Source: Cryobacterium algoritolerans
GTDB lineage: Bacteria; Actinomycetota; Actinomycetes; Actinomycetales; Microbacteriaceae
Assembly: GCF_004402785.1 (NCBI RefSeq)
Contig: NZ_SOFP01000046.1
Location: 248,001 to 312,000, forward strand
DNA: 64,000 bases
Reading direction: 5' to 3'
This document shows positions 36,469-49,011 of this stretch, one piece after another; the first letter of the stretch is position 1, and the number at the start of each line of letters is the position of its first letter. The position numbers were made by a program, and so were the translations under genes. Below the pieces are notes generated by a model, which worked only from the letters and a program-made list of their open reading frames with translations, was not told the origin of the DNA and searched no databases.

Positions 36469-36469
<1 letters not shown>
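35279..36469 (+). CDS. carA: Carbamoyl-phosphate synthase small subunit
   Basis: A 396-residue glutamine amidotransferase subunit that delivers ammonia to CarB. The N-terminal small-subunit domain ([30 protein letters not shown]) is followed by a class I GATase domain with the nucleophilic cysteine at about 270 ([12 protein letters not shown]) and the His-Glu pair in [11 protein letters not shown] chose the GTG at 35279 behind GCGAGGC. The frame also continues upstream into the previous gene. The stop overlaps the carB ATG. Confidence 0.96.
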
Positions 36470-39752
<3,283 letters not shown>

Positions 39753-39756
<4 letters not shown>

Positions 39757-40640
39757 GCCGCGGTTCGCCCGCGGCGGTTACCGCGTCGTTCGGGGACCGC
39801 CTCGAGGCGGTCTTCACCGCGCGGGGCCCGTTGTGCGTGGGGATCGACCCTCATGCCTGGCTCCTGGCCGACTGGGACCTGCCGGACACCGCCAACGGCG
39901 CCGAGTCCTTCGGGCGCACCGTGGTCGAGGCGTGCGCCGGACAGGCAGGAATCGTCAAGCCGCAGGTCGCCTTCTACGAACGCTTCGGCTCGGCCGGCTA
40001 CGCAGCGCTCGAGCGCGTGCTGGCGGATGCCCGCGCCGCGGGTCTCCTCGTGATCGCCGACGTCAAGCGGGGCGACCTTGGCACCAGCGCCGAGGCCTAT
40101 GGGCAGGCGTGGCTCTCCGCGGGCTCACCGCTCGAGGTGGATGCCATCACGGTGAACGCCTACATGGGCGTCGGCTCACTCGCCGCCGTCATCGCCCAGG
40201 CCGGACGGGAGCGCAAAGGGCTCTTCCTGCTCGCCGCCACCTCGAACCCCGAGGCCGAGGCCATCCAGCGGGCGGTCGTGGCCGGCGGGGGCCAGGCCGG
40301 CCTCACCGTGGCGGGCGCGATCTTCGCGGACGTCGCCGCACGGAACGCGCAGGACCCCACGCACGCCCTCGGGTCCCTCGGAGTCGTGCTCGGCGCCACC
40401 CTCGACCTGGCGGCATTCGGGGTGGACCTGGCCGTCGCACCGGCCCGATCGCTCACTCCGATCCTGGCCCCCGGCTTCGGACACCAGGGCGCGGAGGTAT
40501 CCGATGTGAGGAACTTGTACGGGGGGTACGCTCAAGGCGTTATCGTGAGTGAATCGCGTAGCGTTCTTTCGGCCGGTCCCGGCCGAATTGTCGAGACGAT
40601 AGCGCGCCGAGTACGTGAAGCTGGAGCGGCCCGTGGCTGA
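39753..40640 (+). CDS. pyrF: Orotidine 5'-phosphate decarboxylase, type 2
   Basis: A 295-residue TIM-barrel enzyme that yields UMP. Type 2 features include the N-terminal [16 protein letters not shown] and the catalytic KRGD array in [18 protein letters not shown]. Length is that of the longer mycobacterial class. It starts with a GTG overlapping the carB stop. It ends within the start of the gmk fusion gene. pyrD and pyrE are not in this window. Confidence 0.95.
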
Positions 40641-41574
40641 GAATCGCCCTACCCCACCCGACGTCGACCGGGTCGCGGCCTCACGCGCCGCCGTGGCCGC
40701 CAGGCGCGCCCGCGCAGCCGTGAAAGATCAAGTCGCGCACGGTAAACGCTCGGCGCTCGAGGTGCTCTCCACCGCGATCAGCAGCCCCGACGGTGTCGAG
40801 GGGCGGCTGCGCGTGACCGAATTCCTGATCAGCATCCCGGCGATCGGCGTCACCAAGATGCGACGCATCATGAGCCGGCTGGAGATATCCCCGTCAAAGC
40901 GCCTCGGCGGCCTCGGAAAGCACCAGCGCGATCGGCTGCGGGACTTCCTGTCCACCAGGTCGCGCCAGAGGCGGGGCGCATCCCCCGCCCGGCTCGTCGT
41001 GCTCGCCGGGCCGACAGCGGTGGGCAAGGGAACCGTCGCCGGGTATATCCGCGAGCACTATCCCCAGGTGCTGCTGTCCGTGTCGGCCACCACGAGGGCG
41101 CCACGGCCGGGGGAGGCCGAGGGAGTGAGCTACTACTTCGTCGACGACACCGAATTCGACCGGATGGTCGAGGCAGGGGAACTCCTGGAATGGGCGGTCG
41201 TGCACAACGCCCACCGCTACGGCACCCCGCGAGGCCCCGTCGAAGCGGCACTGGCCCGCGGCGACAGCGTCCTGCTCGAGATCGACATCCAGGGTGCCCG
41301 CGCCGTTCAACTCGCGATGCCCGAGGCCAGGCTGCTCTTCCTCCTACCGCCGACGTGGGACGAATTGGTGCGCCGCCTGATCGGCCGCGGCACCGAAAGC
41401 CCGGCAGAGCAGGCCCGTCGCCTAGAGACCGCCAAGCTCGAATTGGCGGCCCAGGAGGAGTTCGATTACCGTGTCGTCAACCATGACGTGGCCGAGGCGG
41501 CCCGCGAGGTCGTAGACTTGATGAATCTGCGTCAGGCACCCCAGCTGCCTGAGCGCCCGATTCTTCGTAGCTGA
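40633..41574 (+). CDS. gmk: Guanylate kinase with N-terminal mIHF (actinobacterial integration host factor) domain
   Basis: A 313-residue fusion. Residues about 14-108 are the actinobacterial IHF (mIHF/sIHF) nucleoid protein, with [36 protein letters not shown] and [16 protein letters not shown] as in stand-alone mIHF. Residues about 122-310 are guanylate kinase, with P-loop [13 protein letters not shown]-binding [13 protein letters not shown] and GVSYYFVDD, and lid IGRGTES. In mycobacteria mihF and gmk are adjacent separate genes. Here no stop separates them. I prefer the GTG at 40633 (GGAG six bases upstream) over the GTG at 40615. It overlaps pyrF by eight bases. Confidence 0.93.
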   Translation: MAENRPTPPDVDRVAASRAAVAARRARAAVKDQVAHGKRSALEVLSTAISSPDGVEGRLRVTEFLISIPAIGVTKMRRIMSRLEISPSKRLGGLGKHQRDRLRDFLSTRSRQRRGASPARLVVLAGPTAVGKGTVAGYIREHYPQVLLSVSATTRAPRPGEAEGVSYYFVDDTEFDRMVEAGELLEWAVVHNAHRYGTPRGPVEAALARGDSVLLEIDIQGARAVQLAMPEARLLFLLPPTWDELVRRLIGRGTESPAEQARRLETAKLELAAQEEFDYRVVNHDVAEAAREVVDLMNLRQAPQLPERPILRS

Positions 41575-41678
41575 GACGCGTCGACACTCGCGCGTCCAGC
41601 CGATCCAGCGTCACCCGCACCACCGATACCCGCTGCGATACCACCTGCAGCACGAACCGCTCTGAAGGAGTGACACCA

Positions 41679-41936
41679 ATGGCCACCAAGCCCACTGGCA
41701 TCATTGACCCGCCCATCGACGACCTGCTCACCAAGGTCGACTCCAAGTACGCCCTCGTGGTTTTCGCGTCCAAGCGCGCTCGTCAGATCAACGACTACTA
41801 CGCAGACCTGCACGAAGGCAGCCTGTTCGACAACGTCGGACCATTGGTCGACTCCACGGTCGACGACAAGCCGCTGTCGGTCGCACTTCGCGAAATCAAC
41901 GAAGACAAGCTCGTCTCCCGCCCAATCGTCGAGTAG
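41679..41936 (+). CDS. rpoZ: DNA-directed RNA polymerase omega subunit
   Basis: An 85-residue RNA polymerase assembly subunit. It contains [32 protein letters not shown] (seen in two parts, [15 protein letters not shown] and [11 protein letters not shown]) and the C-terminal [15 protein letters not shown] chose the ATG at 41679, which has GAAGGAG eight bases upstream, rather than the GTG at 41670 that would overlap that site. It follows gmk as in most actinobacteria. Confidence 0.95.
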   Translation: MATKPTGIIDPPIDDLLTKVDSKYALVVFASKRARQINDYYADLHEGSLFDNVGPLVDSTVDDKPLSVALREINEDKLVSRPIVE

Positions 41937-41963
41937 TCGACCGGGCACACTCGAGCGCGCAGG

Positions 41964-43190
41964 ATGTCGTCAGGTCGCACGATCGTCGTCGGGGTAACCG
42001 GCGGCATCGCTGCCTACAAGGCCGTCAACATCGTGCGCGCTTTTGTGTTGCGCGGCGACTCCGTGCACGTCGTCGCGACGCCGGCCGCCCTGCGCTTCAT
42101 CGGCAAGCCAACCCTCGAGGCCATCTCCCGTAACCCCGTCCACACCGACCTCTACGAAGGGGTCGCCGAGGTTCGGCACGTGGCCATCGGCCAGTCGGCC
42201 GACCTGATCGTGGTCGCACCGGCCACCGCGAACACCATCGCCAAGCTCGCCTGCGGGCTGGCCGACGACCTGCTCGGGAACACTATCCTGGCCAGCACGG
42301 CGCCGCTCGTGATCGCTCCGGCGATGCACACCGAAATGTGGAACAACGCCGCCACCCAGGCGAATATCGCGACCCTGCGCGAGCGCGGCGTCGTCGTCGT
42401 CGGGCCGGGGACGGGCAGGCTCACCGGCGCGGACTCCGGGGCGGGCCGGATGGAAGAGCCCGACACGATCGTGACCGCGGCCCTCGCCGCGCTGGACGCA
42501 GCCGACCGGGCTGCGCCCGCCCGTCGCGTGACGCCCGGCGACCTCGACGGGAAACGGATAGTCATCTCGGCCGGGGGAACCAGGGAACCCCTCGACCCGG
42601 TGCGGTATCTCGGCAACCGGTCCAGCGGCAAACAGGGTGTCGCGCTGGCCGAGGCCGCCGCCGCCCGAGGCGCCGTGGTCGTCCTCGTCGCCGCCAACCT
42701 GGAGGTGCCGGCACCGGAGCACGTGGAACTGCGCCTCGTGAGCTCCGCCGCCGACCTCGAACGGGCGATGAACGTGGCCGCGGGCGACGCCGACGTCATC
42801 ATCATGGCGGCTGCCGTTGCCGACTACCGGCCCGCGGAGGTGCGCGCCGACAAGATCAAGAAGGACGACACTGGCGACACCCTCGTGCTCACCCTCGTGC
42901 GCAACCCGGACATCCTGGCCGGGCTGGCCGCCGCGAAGAAACCGGGGCAGGTCGTCATCGGGTTCGCCGCGGAGACCGAAACCGACCCGGACAGGCTCCT
43001 CGGCCTCGGCCGGGAGAAGGCCGCACGCAAGGGCTGCGACTACCTGGTCCTCAACAGGGTGGGCTGGACAGAGGGCTTCGCCTCCGAACGTAATGCGGTC
43101 AGGGTGCTCGACAGCCGCGGAGATATAGTGATTGAGGCCTCCGGCAGCAAAATGTCGGTGGCCGAGCGCATCCTGGACCTGCTCCGCTGA
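41964..43190 (+). CDS. coaBC: Bifunctional phosphopantothenoylcysteine decarboxylase/synthetase
   Basis: A 408-residue coenzyme A enzyme. The N-terminal CoaC flavoprotein domain has GVTGGIAAYKAV, APATANTIAKLACGLADDLL, and APAMHTEMW; the usual PxMNxxMW motif has His for Asn, which I recall also in mycobacteria. The C-terminal CoaB domain has ISAGGTREPLDPVRYLGNRSSGKQG and AAAVADYRP, and KIKKDD with the conserved lysine. It starts at the ATG at 41964, 27 bp after rpoZ. Confidence 0.96.
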   Translation: MSSGRTIVVGVTGGIAAYKAVNIVRAFVLRGDSVHVVATPAALRFIGKPTLEAISRNPVHTDLYEGVAEVRHVAIGQSADLIVVAPATANTIAKLACGLADDLLGNTILASTAPLVIAPAMHTEMWNNAATQANIATLRERGVVVVGPGTGRLTGADSGAGRMEEPDTIVTAALAALDAADRAAPARRVTPGDLDGKRIVISAGGTREPLDPVRYLGNRSSGKQGVALAEAAAARGAVVVLVAANLEVPAPEHVELRLVSSAADLERAMNVAAGDADVIIMAAAVADYRPAEVRADKIKKDDTGDTLVLTLVRNPDILAGLAAAKKPGQVVIGFAAETETDPDRLLGLGREKAARKGCDYLVLNRVGWTEGFASERNAVRVLDSRGDIVIEASGSKMSVAERILDLLR

Positions 43191-43313
43191 TTCCTGCTGA
43201 GCCGGACCGGCGCCGCCGAGATCGCCGTTGACCTCGGCTGCCCGGCGACCCGCTGGGCGTTCGCTGCAGCCGTTTTCCCACACGTACACGCACCACCAAC
43301 AGAGACGGGCCAG

Positions 43314-44507
43314 ATGAGCGATCTACGCCTCTTCACCTCGGAGTCAGTCACCGAAGGCCACCCCGACAAGATCTGCGACCAGATCTCCGACAGCATCCTG
43401 GACGCGCTCCTGGCCGAGGACCCGCACAGCCGGGTCGCGGTGGAGACGCTCGTCACCACCGGCCTCGTGCACGTCGCCGGTGAGGTCACCACCGAGGCCT
43501 ACGTTGAGATCCCCTCGATCGTGCGCAAGTGCATTACCGACATCGGCTATGACTCGTCAGATGTGTGGTTCGACGGGCGTTCCTGCGGCGTGGAGATCTC
43601 CATCGGCGGCCAGTCGCCCGACATCGCCCAGGGCGTCGACAACGCCTTCGAGCACCGCGAAGAGTCCAGCATCGACGACTTCGACCGGCAGGGCGCCGGC
43701 GACCAGGGCATTATGTTCGGCTACGCCACCCGGGAGACCCCCGAGCTCATGCCGATCCCGATCTGGATCGCACACCGCCTCGCCGAACGCCTCGCCGAGG
43801 TGCGCAAGTCCGGCGAACTTGACTACCTCCGTCCCGACGGCAAGACCCAGGTCACCATCGGCTACGACGGCATCACCCCGCGCACCGTCGAGACCGTCGT
43901 GCTCTCCACCCAGCACTCCAAGACCGTCTCTAACGAGCAGCTTCGCGCGGAGGTCGAGGAACTCGTCATCCGTCCGGTGCTGGACCGGGTCGAACTCGAC
44001 TCCTCCGACCTGAACATGCTCATCAATCCGACCGGACGCTTCGAGATCGGCGGCCCGCAGGGTGACGCCGGCCTGACCGGGCGAAAGATCATCATCGACA
44101 CCTACGGTGGCTCGAGCCGCCACGGCGGGGGAGCCTTCAGCGGCAAGGACCCGTCGAAGGTCGACCGGTCCGCCGCGTACGCGATGCGCTGGGTGGCCAA
44201 GAACGCCGTGGCCGCCGGCCTGGCCGAGCGCCTCGAGATCCAGGTTGCCTACGCGATCGGCAAGGCCGCCCCGGTGGGGCTCTACGTGGAGACGTTCGGC
44301 ACCGGAACCATTCCTGACCGGGAGATCACCCAGGCGATCAGGGCGGTCTTCGACCTGCGTCCGGCCGCGATCATCCATTCCCTCGACCTGCTGCGCCCGA
44401 TCTACGCCAAGACGGCCACCTACGGCCACTTCGGCCGGGAGCTGCCCGAGTTCACCTGGGAGAGGCTCGACCGGGTCGAGGAGCTGAAGAGCGCAGCCGG
44501 GCTGTAG
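43314..44507 (+). CDS. metK: S-adenosylmethionine synthetase
   Basis: A 397-residue enzyme making SAM from methionine and ATP. Signatures are [31 protein letters not shown] and [19 protein letters not shown]. Three-fold repeated domain structure and length are standard. The ATG at 43314 follows GAGACGGG. The 123-bp spacer before it holds a weak GCCGAG/CTCGGC hairpin (about 43226-43249) but no recognisable SAM riboswitch. Confidence 0.97.
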   Translation: MSDLRLFTSESVTEGHPDKICDQISDSILDALLAEDPHSRVAVETLVTTGLVHVAGEVTTEAYVEIPSIVRKCITDIGYDSSDVWFDGRSCGVEISIGGQSPDIAQGVDNAFEHREESSIDDFDRQGAGDQGIMFGYATRETPELMPIPIWIAHRLAERLAEVRKSGELDYLRPDGKTQVTIGYDGITPRTVETVVLSTQHSKTVSNEQLRAEVEELVIRPVLDRVELDSSDLNMLINPTGRFEIGGPQGDAGLTGRKIIIDTYGGSSRHGGGAFSGKDPSKVDRSAAYAMRWVAKNAVAAGLAERLEIQVAYAIGKAAPVGLYVETFGTGTIPDREITQAIRAVFDLRPAAIIHSLDLLRPIYAKTATYGHFGRELPEFTWERLDRVEELKSAAGL

Positions 44508-44509
44508 CG

Positions 44510-46609
44510 ATGACCCGCACCGGCCTCGTGGCACGGGTGCTGATCGATTCGCCCCTCCCGCAGCTTGACCATCTCTTCGACTACCGCATCCCGGAGGAGC
44601 TCGCGACGCTCGCACGGCCCGGAGTGCGGGTGCGCGTGCCGCTCCGGTCTGCCGGACGGGTGGCCGACGGTTACCTGATCGAGGTCGTCGGCCAGGCCCC
44701 GGCCACCGCTCCGACGGGGAAGGAACCGACGACCCTCGACGAGGTCACACCCGATTACCACGGCAAGCTGAGCCCGCTCGATTCGGTCGTGTCCGAGGCG
44801 TCGGTGCTCACCCCCGCAGTGTGGAAACTGGCCAGGCGGGTCGCCGACCGGGCCGCCGGCAACGCCAGCGACATCATCCGGCTCGCGGTGCCGCCACGGC
44901 AGGTGCGGGTGGAGAAGGCGTGGCTGGCCACCTTGGCTGCGACGGCTGCGACGGCTGCGACGGCTGCGACGGCTGCGACAGACGCGCCGGACGCCGTCGA
45001 CCCGGCATCCGTGCGGTGGGAGGCGGAGGACGCGTTCGTGGCTCCGACGGATGCCTTCGCCGACTACCCGGCCGGCAGCCTCGACAACGTCGTCGCGGAG
45101 CGGAAACGGCTCTGCGTCGCCGCCGTGCCGACCCTGATGCTCCTGCCCGGTGGACTGACCGTCGGGCGCTGGGCGCACACCATGGCCGAGCTCGCCGTGG
45201 CCGCCCTGTCCACCGGAAAGAGCAGCGTCCTCGTGGTCCCCGACTACCGGGACCAGGACCAGGTGCAGGCAGCACTCGACCTCCTCGCCCCGATCGGCAC
45301 GGTCAGCCGGGTCGACGCGCGCCAGCCGAACGCCGACCGGTATCGGGCCTTCCTGGCCTGCCTGGCCCCTGCGCCGCGGATCGTCCTGGGCAACCGCTCC
45401 GCCGTCTACGCCCCGGCGCACGACCTGGGCCTGATCGCGCTCTGGGACGACGGCGATCCCCTGCACGGCGAACAGCTCAGCCCCTATGTGCACGCCAGGG
45501 ACGCCGCTCTCGTGCGGCAGGGCCAATCCGACTGCGCGCTCGTTTTCCTCGGGCACACCCGCACGGTGGAGGTGCAACGCCTCGTCGAACTCGGTTGGCT
45601 CGGCGAAGTACACCCCGCACGGAACCAGCACCCCCGGGTGATCCCCACTGACTTCCAGGCCGCCCCCGACCAGCAGGCTCGCGCCGCCCGCATTCCCTCG
45701 GCCGCCTGGCAGGCGGCCAGGGACGCCCTCCAGCATGGGCCGGTGCTCGTGCAGGTGGCCAGCCCCGGCTACGCACCGATGCTCGCCTGCCAGACCTGCA
45801 CGAAGGCAGCCCGCTGCACCGTCTGCCAGGGCCCGCTCGGCCTGGCCTCTGCCGCCTCTCTGCCGTCCTGTCGCTGGTGCGGCGCCCTGGCGGCCGACTG
45901 GAGCTGCGTGCACTGCGAGGGCCGCAAACTGAGGGTCGTCAGCCTGGGCACCGGCCGCACCGCCGAGGAACTCGGCCGTGCCTTCCCCGGGGCCAGGGTC
46001 ATCATCGCCGACGGGGACCACCAGGTGCAGCAGGTCAGCGCCGAACCTGCCCTCGTAATCGCCACGCGCGGCGCCGAGCCGATCGCCGCCGGCGGCTACC
46101 AGGCCATCCTGCTGCTCGACGGGGAACGAATGCTCGCGCGTGAGTCGCTCCGCGTCGGGGATGACAGCCTCCGCGCCTGGTGCAACACGGCGGCCCTGGC
46201 CGCTCCCGGGGCGTCCGTGATGCTCGTCGGAGTCGGCGGTGCGCTCGCTCGAGCGCTGAACGCCTGGCAACCCGAGGCGCACGCGACCGCAGAGCTGGTC
46301 GACCGGCGGCAGCTGCGCTTCCCGCCCGCCGTGCGGGTGGCCTCCGTCACCGGCACCGCGGAGGACGTCGCGGCGGCGCTCGTCGACCTCGACCAGGTTC
46401 CCGGCCTCGACGTGCTCGGCCCGGTGGCCACCGACATCCCCCTCGTGCGCGCCATCGTGCGTTTCCCCTACGCGAGCGGCGACGAGGCCTCCCGCCTGCT
46501 CAAGGCCGCCATCGTGCGCAACGCCGCTCGGCGGCGGCGCCCGAAGGGGGCTCCCTTCCGCGCGGCACCTACACTCAAAGTACGATTCGACGACCCGGAG
46601 CTGCTCTAA
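44510..46609 (+). CDS. priA: Primosomal protein N' (PriA), helicase motifs degenerate
   Basis: A 699-residue PriA homologue. The N-terminal 3'-DNA-end binding domain (RVLIDSPLPQLDHLFDYRIP, VRVPLRSAGRVADGYLIEVV) and eight cysteines of the zinc region (CQTC, CTVC, CRWC, CVHC; about 426-470) are intact. Walker A is reduced to STGKSS and the DEAH box to WDDGDPLHGEQ, as in other actinobacteria, so ATP-driven helicase activity is doubtful. It presumably acts in replication restart as a structural loader. Residues about 143-157 are an AAT triplet run encoded by a 9-bp repeat. It starts two bases after metK. Confidence 0.92.
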   Translation: MTRTGLVARVLIDSPLPQLDHLFDYRIPEELATLARPGVRVRVPLRSAGRVADGYLIEVVGQAPATAPTGKEPTTLDEVTPDYHGKLSPLDSVVSEASVLTPAVWKLARRVADRAAGNASDIIRLAVPPRQVRVEKAWLATLAATAATAATAATAATDAPDAVDPASVRWEAEDAFVAPTDAFADYPAGSLDNVVAERKRLCVAAVPTLMLLPGGLTVGRWAHTMAELAVAALSTGKSSVLVVPDYRDQDQVQAALDLLAPIGTVSRVDARQPNADRYRAFLACLAPAPRIVLGNRSAVYAPAHDLGLIALWDDGDPLHGEQLSPYVHARDAALVRQGQSDCALVFLGHTRTVEVQRLVELGWLGEVHPARNQHPRVIPTDFQAAPDQQARAARIPSAAWQAARDALQHGPVLVQVASPGYAPMLACQTCTKAARCTVCQGPLGLASAASLPSCRWCGALAADWSCVHCEGRKLRVVSLGTGRTAEELGRAFPGARVIIADGDHQVQQVSAEPALVIATRGAEPIAAGGYQAILLLDGERMLARESLRVGDDSLRAWCNTAALAAPGASVMLVGVGGALARALNAWQPEAHATAELVDRRQLRFPPAVRVASVTGTAEDVAAALVDLDQVPGLDVLGPVATDIPLVRAIVRFPYASGDEASRLLKAAIVRNAARRRRPKGAPFRAAPTLKVRFDDPELL
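44935..44979 (+). repeat. Five exact 9-bp tandem repeats inside priA
   Basis: GGCTGCGAC is repeated five times without interruption (44935-44979), in frame, coding for an Ala-Ala-Thr run in a linker between the 3'BD-like domain and the degenerate helicase core. Because the unit is a multiple of three, copy-number change would not break the frame. Confidence 0.95.
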
Positions 46610-47527
46610 ATGAAAATCGTCTTCGCCGGCACCCCCCAGGCGGCAGTGCCCAGCCTGGCGCTGCTGGCCGACACCCGGCACGACCTCGTCGCCGTGGTGA
46701 CCCGTGCGGACGCGTCCCTCGGCCGCAAGCGCACACTCACCCCGTCCCCGGTCGGGCAGGGTGCCGCAGACCGCGGCCTCCGCCTGCTCAAGACCAACCG
46801 CCTCGACGAGGCCGCCACCGCCGAGATCGCGTCCCTCGCGCCCGATCTGGGCGTGATCGTCGCGTACGGGGGGCTGATCAGGGAACCGCTGCTGTCCGTG
46901 CCGCGGCTCGGCTGGATCAACCTTCATTTCTCACTGCTTCCCCGCTGGCGCGGCGCCGCACCGGTGCAGCGCGCCCTGATCGCCGGTGACGCGCTTACCG
47001 GCGCCGCGGTCTTCCAGCTGGTGCCCGAACTGGACGCCGGCGCGGTCTTCGCCGTGCAGTCAGAGGCGATCGGCCGGCAAGCGACCGCGGGTACCCTGCT
47101 CGCTGGGCTCAGCGAAAGCGGCGCACGGCTGCTGCTCGGTGTGATCGACGATCTCGCGGCCGGGCGGGCGACCGCGGTCACCCAGACCGGGGAAGTCACC
47201 CTCGCCCCCAAACTCACCCTCGACGACGCGCGGATCGACTGGTCCGCGCCGGCGGACACCGTCTATAACAGGGTGCGCGGGGTCACCCCCGAGCCTGGCG
47301 CGTTCACCACGGTGAACGACGGGCGCCTCAAACTCCTCGATGTCACCCCGACCCATGGGGCCCTGCCGCAACCGGCAGGAGTGATTCGAGAGATCGACAA
47401 GAAAGTGCTGATTGGAACCGGGACCGAGCCGCTCGAGCTCGTCACGGTCCAACCGGCGGGAAAGACGAAGATGACGGCAGCGGATTGGTGGCGTGGAGTG
47501 ACGGCGACGGAGGTGGTCGCCTCATGA
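46610..47527 (+). CDS. fmt: Methionyl-tRNA formyltransferase
   Basis: A 305-residue enzyme that formylates initiator Met-tRNA. The N-terminal MKIVFAGTPQAAVPSL, the catalytic INLHFSLLPRWRGAAPVQ (Asn and His) and the GVTPEPGAFTTVNDGRLK of the C-terminal OB domain are diagnostic. It starts directly at the base after the priA stop. Its stop overlaps the rsmB ATG (ATGA). A def gene is not present in the window. Confidence 0.97.
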   Translation: MKIVFAGTPQAAVPSLALLADTRHDLVAVVTRADASLGRKRTLTPSPVGQGAADRGLRLLKTNRLDEAATAEIASLAPDLGVIVAYGGLIREPLLSVPRLGWINLHFSLLPRWRGAAPVQRALIAGDALTGAAVFQLVPELDAGAVFAVQSEAIGRQATAGTLLAGLSESGARLLLGVIDDLAAGRATAVTQTGEVTLAPKLTLDDARIDWSAPADTVYNRVRGVTPEPGAFTTVNDGRLKLLDVTPTHGALPQPAGVIREIDKKVLIGTGTEPLELVTVQPAGKTKMTAADWWRGVTATEVVAS

Positions 47528-48948
47528 GCGACGAGCCCGGCTGGGGCCGACAGCCGGAACGCCCGCACCCGCACCACGATTTCGTCCAGCCGGCCAGGCG
47601 GGTTGCCTACGAGGTGATCGCGGCCGTGCGCGAATCCGACGCCTACGCCAACCTGCTGCTGCCCACCCGCATCAAACGGGCCGCCCTGAACACGGCGGAT
47701 GCCGCCCTGGCCACCGAGCTCACCTACGGCACCCTGCGGATGCAGGGGTTCTACGACCGGGTCATCGCCGAAGCGGCCGGCCGGCCGGTGTCCGCCATCG
47801 ACCCCGCCATCCTGGACGTGCTGAGACTCGGCACCCACCAGCTCCTCGCGACCCGCGTCGCGACCCACGCCGCGGTGAACGAATCGGTCGAGCTGGCCAG
47901 GCAGGTCGGCTCCCGCGCCGCCACCGGCTTCACCAACGGGGTGCTGCGCACCATCTCCCGGTCCAGCACCGAAGAATGGCGCGAGCGGATCCTCGCCGAC
48001 GCCACGGGAGAGGATGATCGCCTCGCGATCGAACATTCGCACCCGGTGTGGGTCGTCCGCGCGTTCCGCCAGTCCCTGCGGCTCGAGGGCCGCGAAGCCG
48101 AACTCGAAGACCTGCTGATGGCCGACAACGCGGCTCCACGGGTGAACATGGTCGTCCTCCCGGGCCTCGTACCCGCCGCGGAGACGGCAGGCCTCGGCGA
48201 GCCCAACGCTTTCTCACCGACCGGATTCGTGCTCGCCGGCGGCGACCCGGTGCACCTCATGCACAACCACAACGGCCGCATCCGGGTGCAGGACGAGGGC
48301 TCGCAGCTGGCGGCACTGGCCCTCAGTCGAGCCCGGCCGGCCGTCAAGGGGGAGCGCTGGCTCGACCTCTGCGCCGGTCCAGGCGGCAAGGCGGCCCTGC
48401 TCGCCGCCGAGGCCCTCGCCGCGGGCGCTGAGCTGGTGGCCAACGAAGTCGTCCCCGCCCGGGCCACGCTTGTGCGCAAGGCGCTGGCCGCCGTTCCGGC
48501 CGACGTCCCGGTCTGGGAGGAGGACGGCACGACCTTCGGCGACAACCACCCCGAGGCCTTCGACCGGATCCTCCTCGACGCGCCGTGCACGGGCCTCGGC
48601 GCCCTGCGCCGCCGCCCGGAGGCCCGTTGGCGCAAACTGCCGCGTGACGTCGCGGAGCTCAGCGACCTGCAGTCAGGACTGATCGACGCCGCCCTCGGAT
48701 CCCTCAAGCCAGGCGGCATCCTCGCCTACGTCACCTGCTCGCCGCACATCGCGGAGACCAGGGGCATCGTGGCGACCGCGGTCAAGAAATGGGGCGGCAC
48801 CGTTCGCGCCCTCGACACCGCCGGGGTCGTGCAGGCCATCGCCAGCTCGTCGCTCGACCTGCCAGGCGGCGGCGGAAGCGTGCAGCTCTGGCCGCACCGG
48901 CACGGCACGGACGCGATGTTCATCACCCTGCTCGAACGCACGGCCTGA
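47524..48948 (+). CDS. rsmB: 16S rRNA m5C methyltransferase RsmB/NOL1-NOP2-Sun family
   Basis: A 474-residue enzyme. The N-terminal NusB-like RNA-binding domain (AAVNESVELARQVGSRAATGFTNGVLR in parts) precedes the SAM domain with LDLCAGPGGKAALLA. The two catalytic cysteines are in DAPCTGLGALRRRPEARW (about 354) and VTCSPH (about 405). It uses the ATG at 47524 overlapping fmt. A start at 47485 would extend into fmt. The fmt-rsmB pairing is widely conserved. Confidence 0.94.
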   Translation: MSDEPGWGRQPERPHPHHDFVQPARRVAYEVIAAVRESDAYANLLLPTRIKRAALNTADAALATELTYGTLRMQGFYDRVIAEAAGRPVSAIDPAILDVLRLGTHQLLATRVATHAAVNESVELARQVGSRAATGFTNGVLRTISRSSTEEWRERILADATGEDDRLAIEHSHPVWVVRAFRQSLRLEGREAELEDLLMADNAAPRVNMVVLPGLVPAAETAGLGEPNAFSPTGFVLAGGDPVHLMHNHNGRIRVQDEGSQLAALALSRARPAVKGERWLDLCAGPGGKAALLAAEALAAGAELVANEVVPARATLVRKALAAVPADVPVWEEDGTTFGDNHPEAFDRILLDAPCTGLGALRRRPEARWRKLPRDVAELSDLQSGLIDAALGSLKPGGILAYVTCSPHIAETRGIVATAVKKWGGTVRALDTAGVVQAIASSSLDLPGGGGSVQLWPHRHGTDAMFITLLERTA

Positions 48949-48999
48949 CCCCACGTCCCGGCCGCGGGGGCCGCCCGGTGGCGGGCGGATGCCACGGGC

Positions 49000-49005
49000 T
49001 AGGGT
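49000..49005 (+). promoter_or_regulatory. Probable -10 element of a leaderless rpe transcript
   Basis: TAGGGT ends six bases before the rpe ATG (gap GAGGTC). The gap itself contains GAGG, too close to the ATG for normal use, so leaderless initiation is the simpler reading. Confidence 0.5.
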
Positions 49006-49011
49006 GAGGTC

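Noticed and set aside
43191-43313. Possible SAM riboswitch before metK
   Set aside because: Only a 6-bp hairpin is visible. No SAM-I, SAM-II or SAM-IV core pattern could be recognised in 123 bp.
44821-45651. A frame with a striking Cys-Asp-Gly repeat
   Set aside because: It is the +1 reading of the GGCTGCGAC repeats in priA. The priA frame carries conserved PriA domains on both sides.
44420-46927. An 835-residue minus-strand frame opposite priA
   Set aside because: A shadow of priA, with the 9-bp repeat read as RRSRRSRRS. No independent coding signal.
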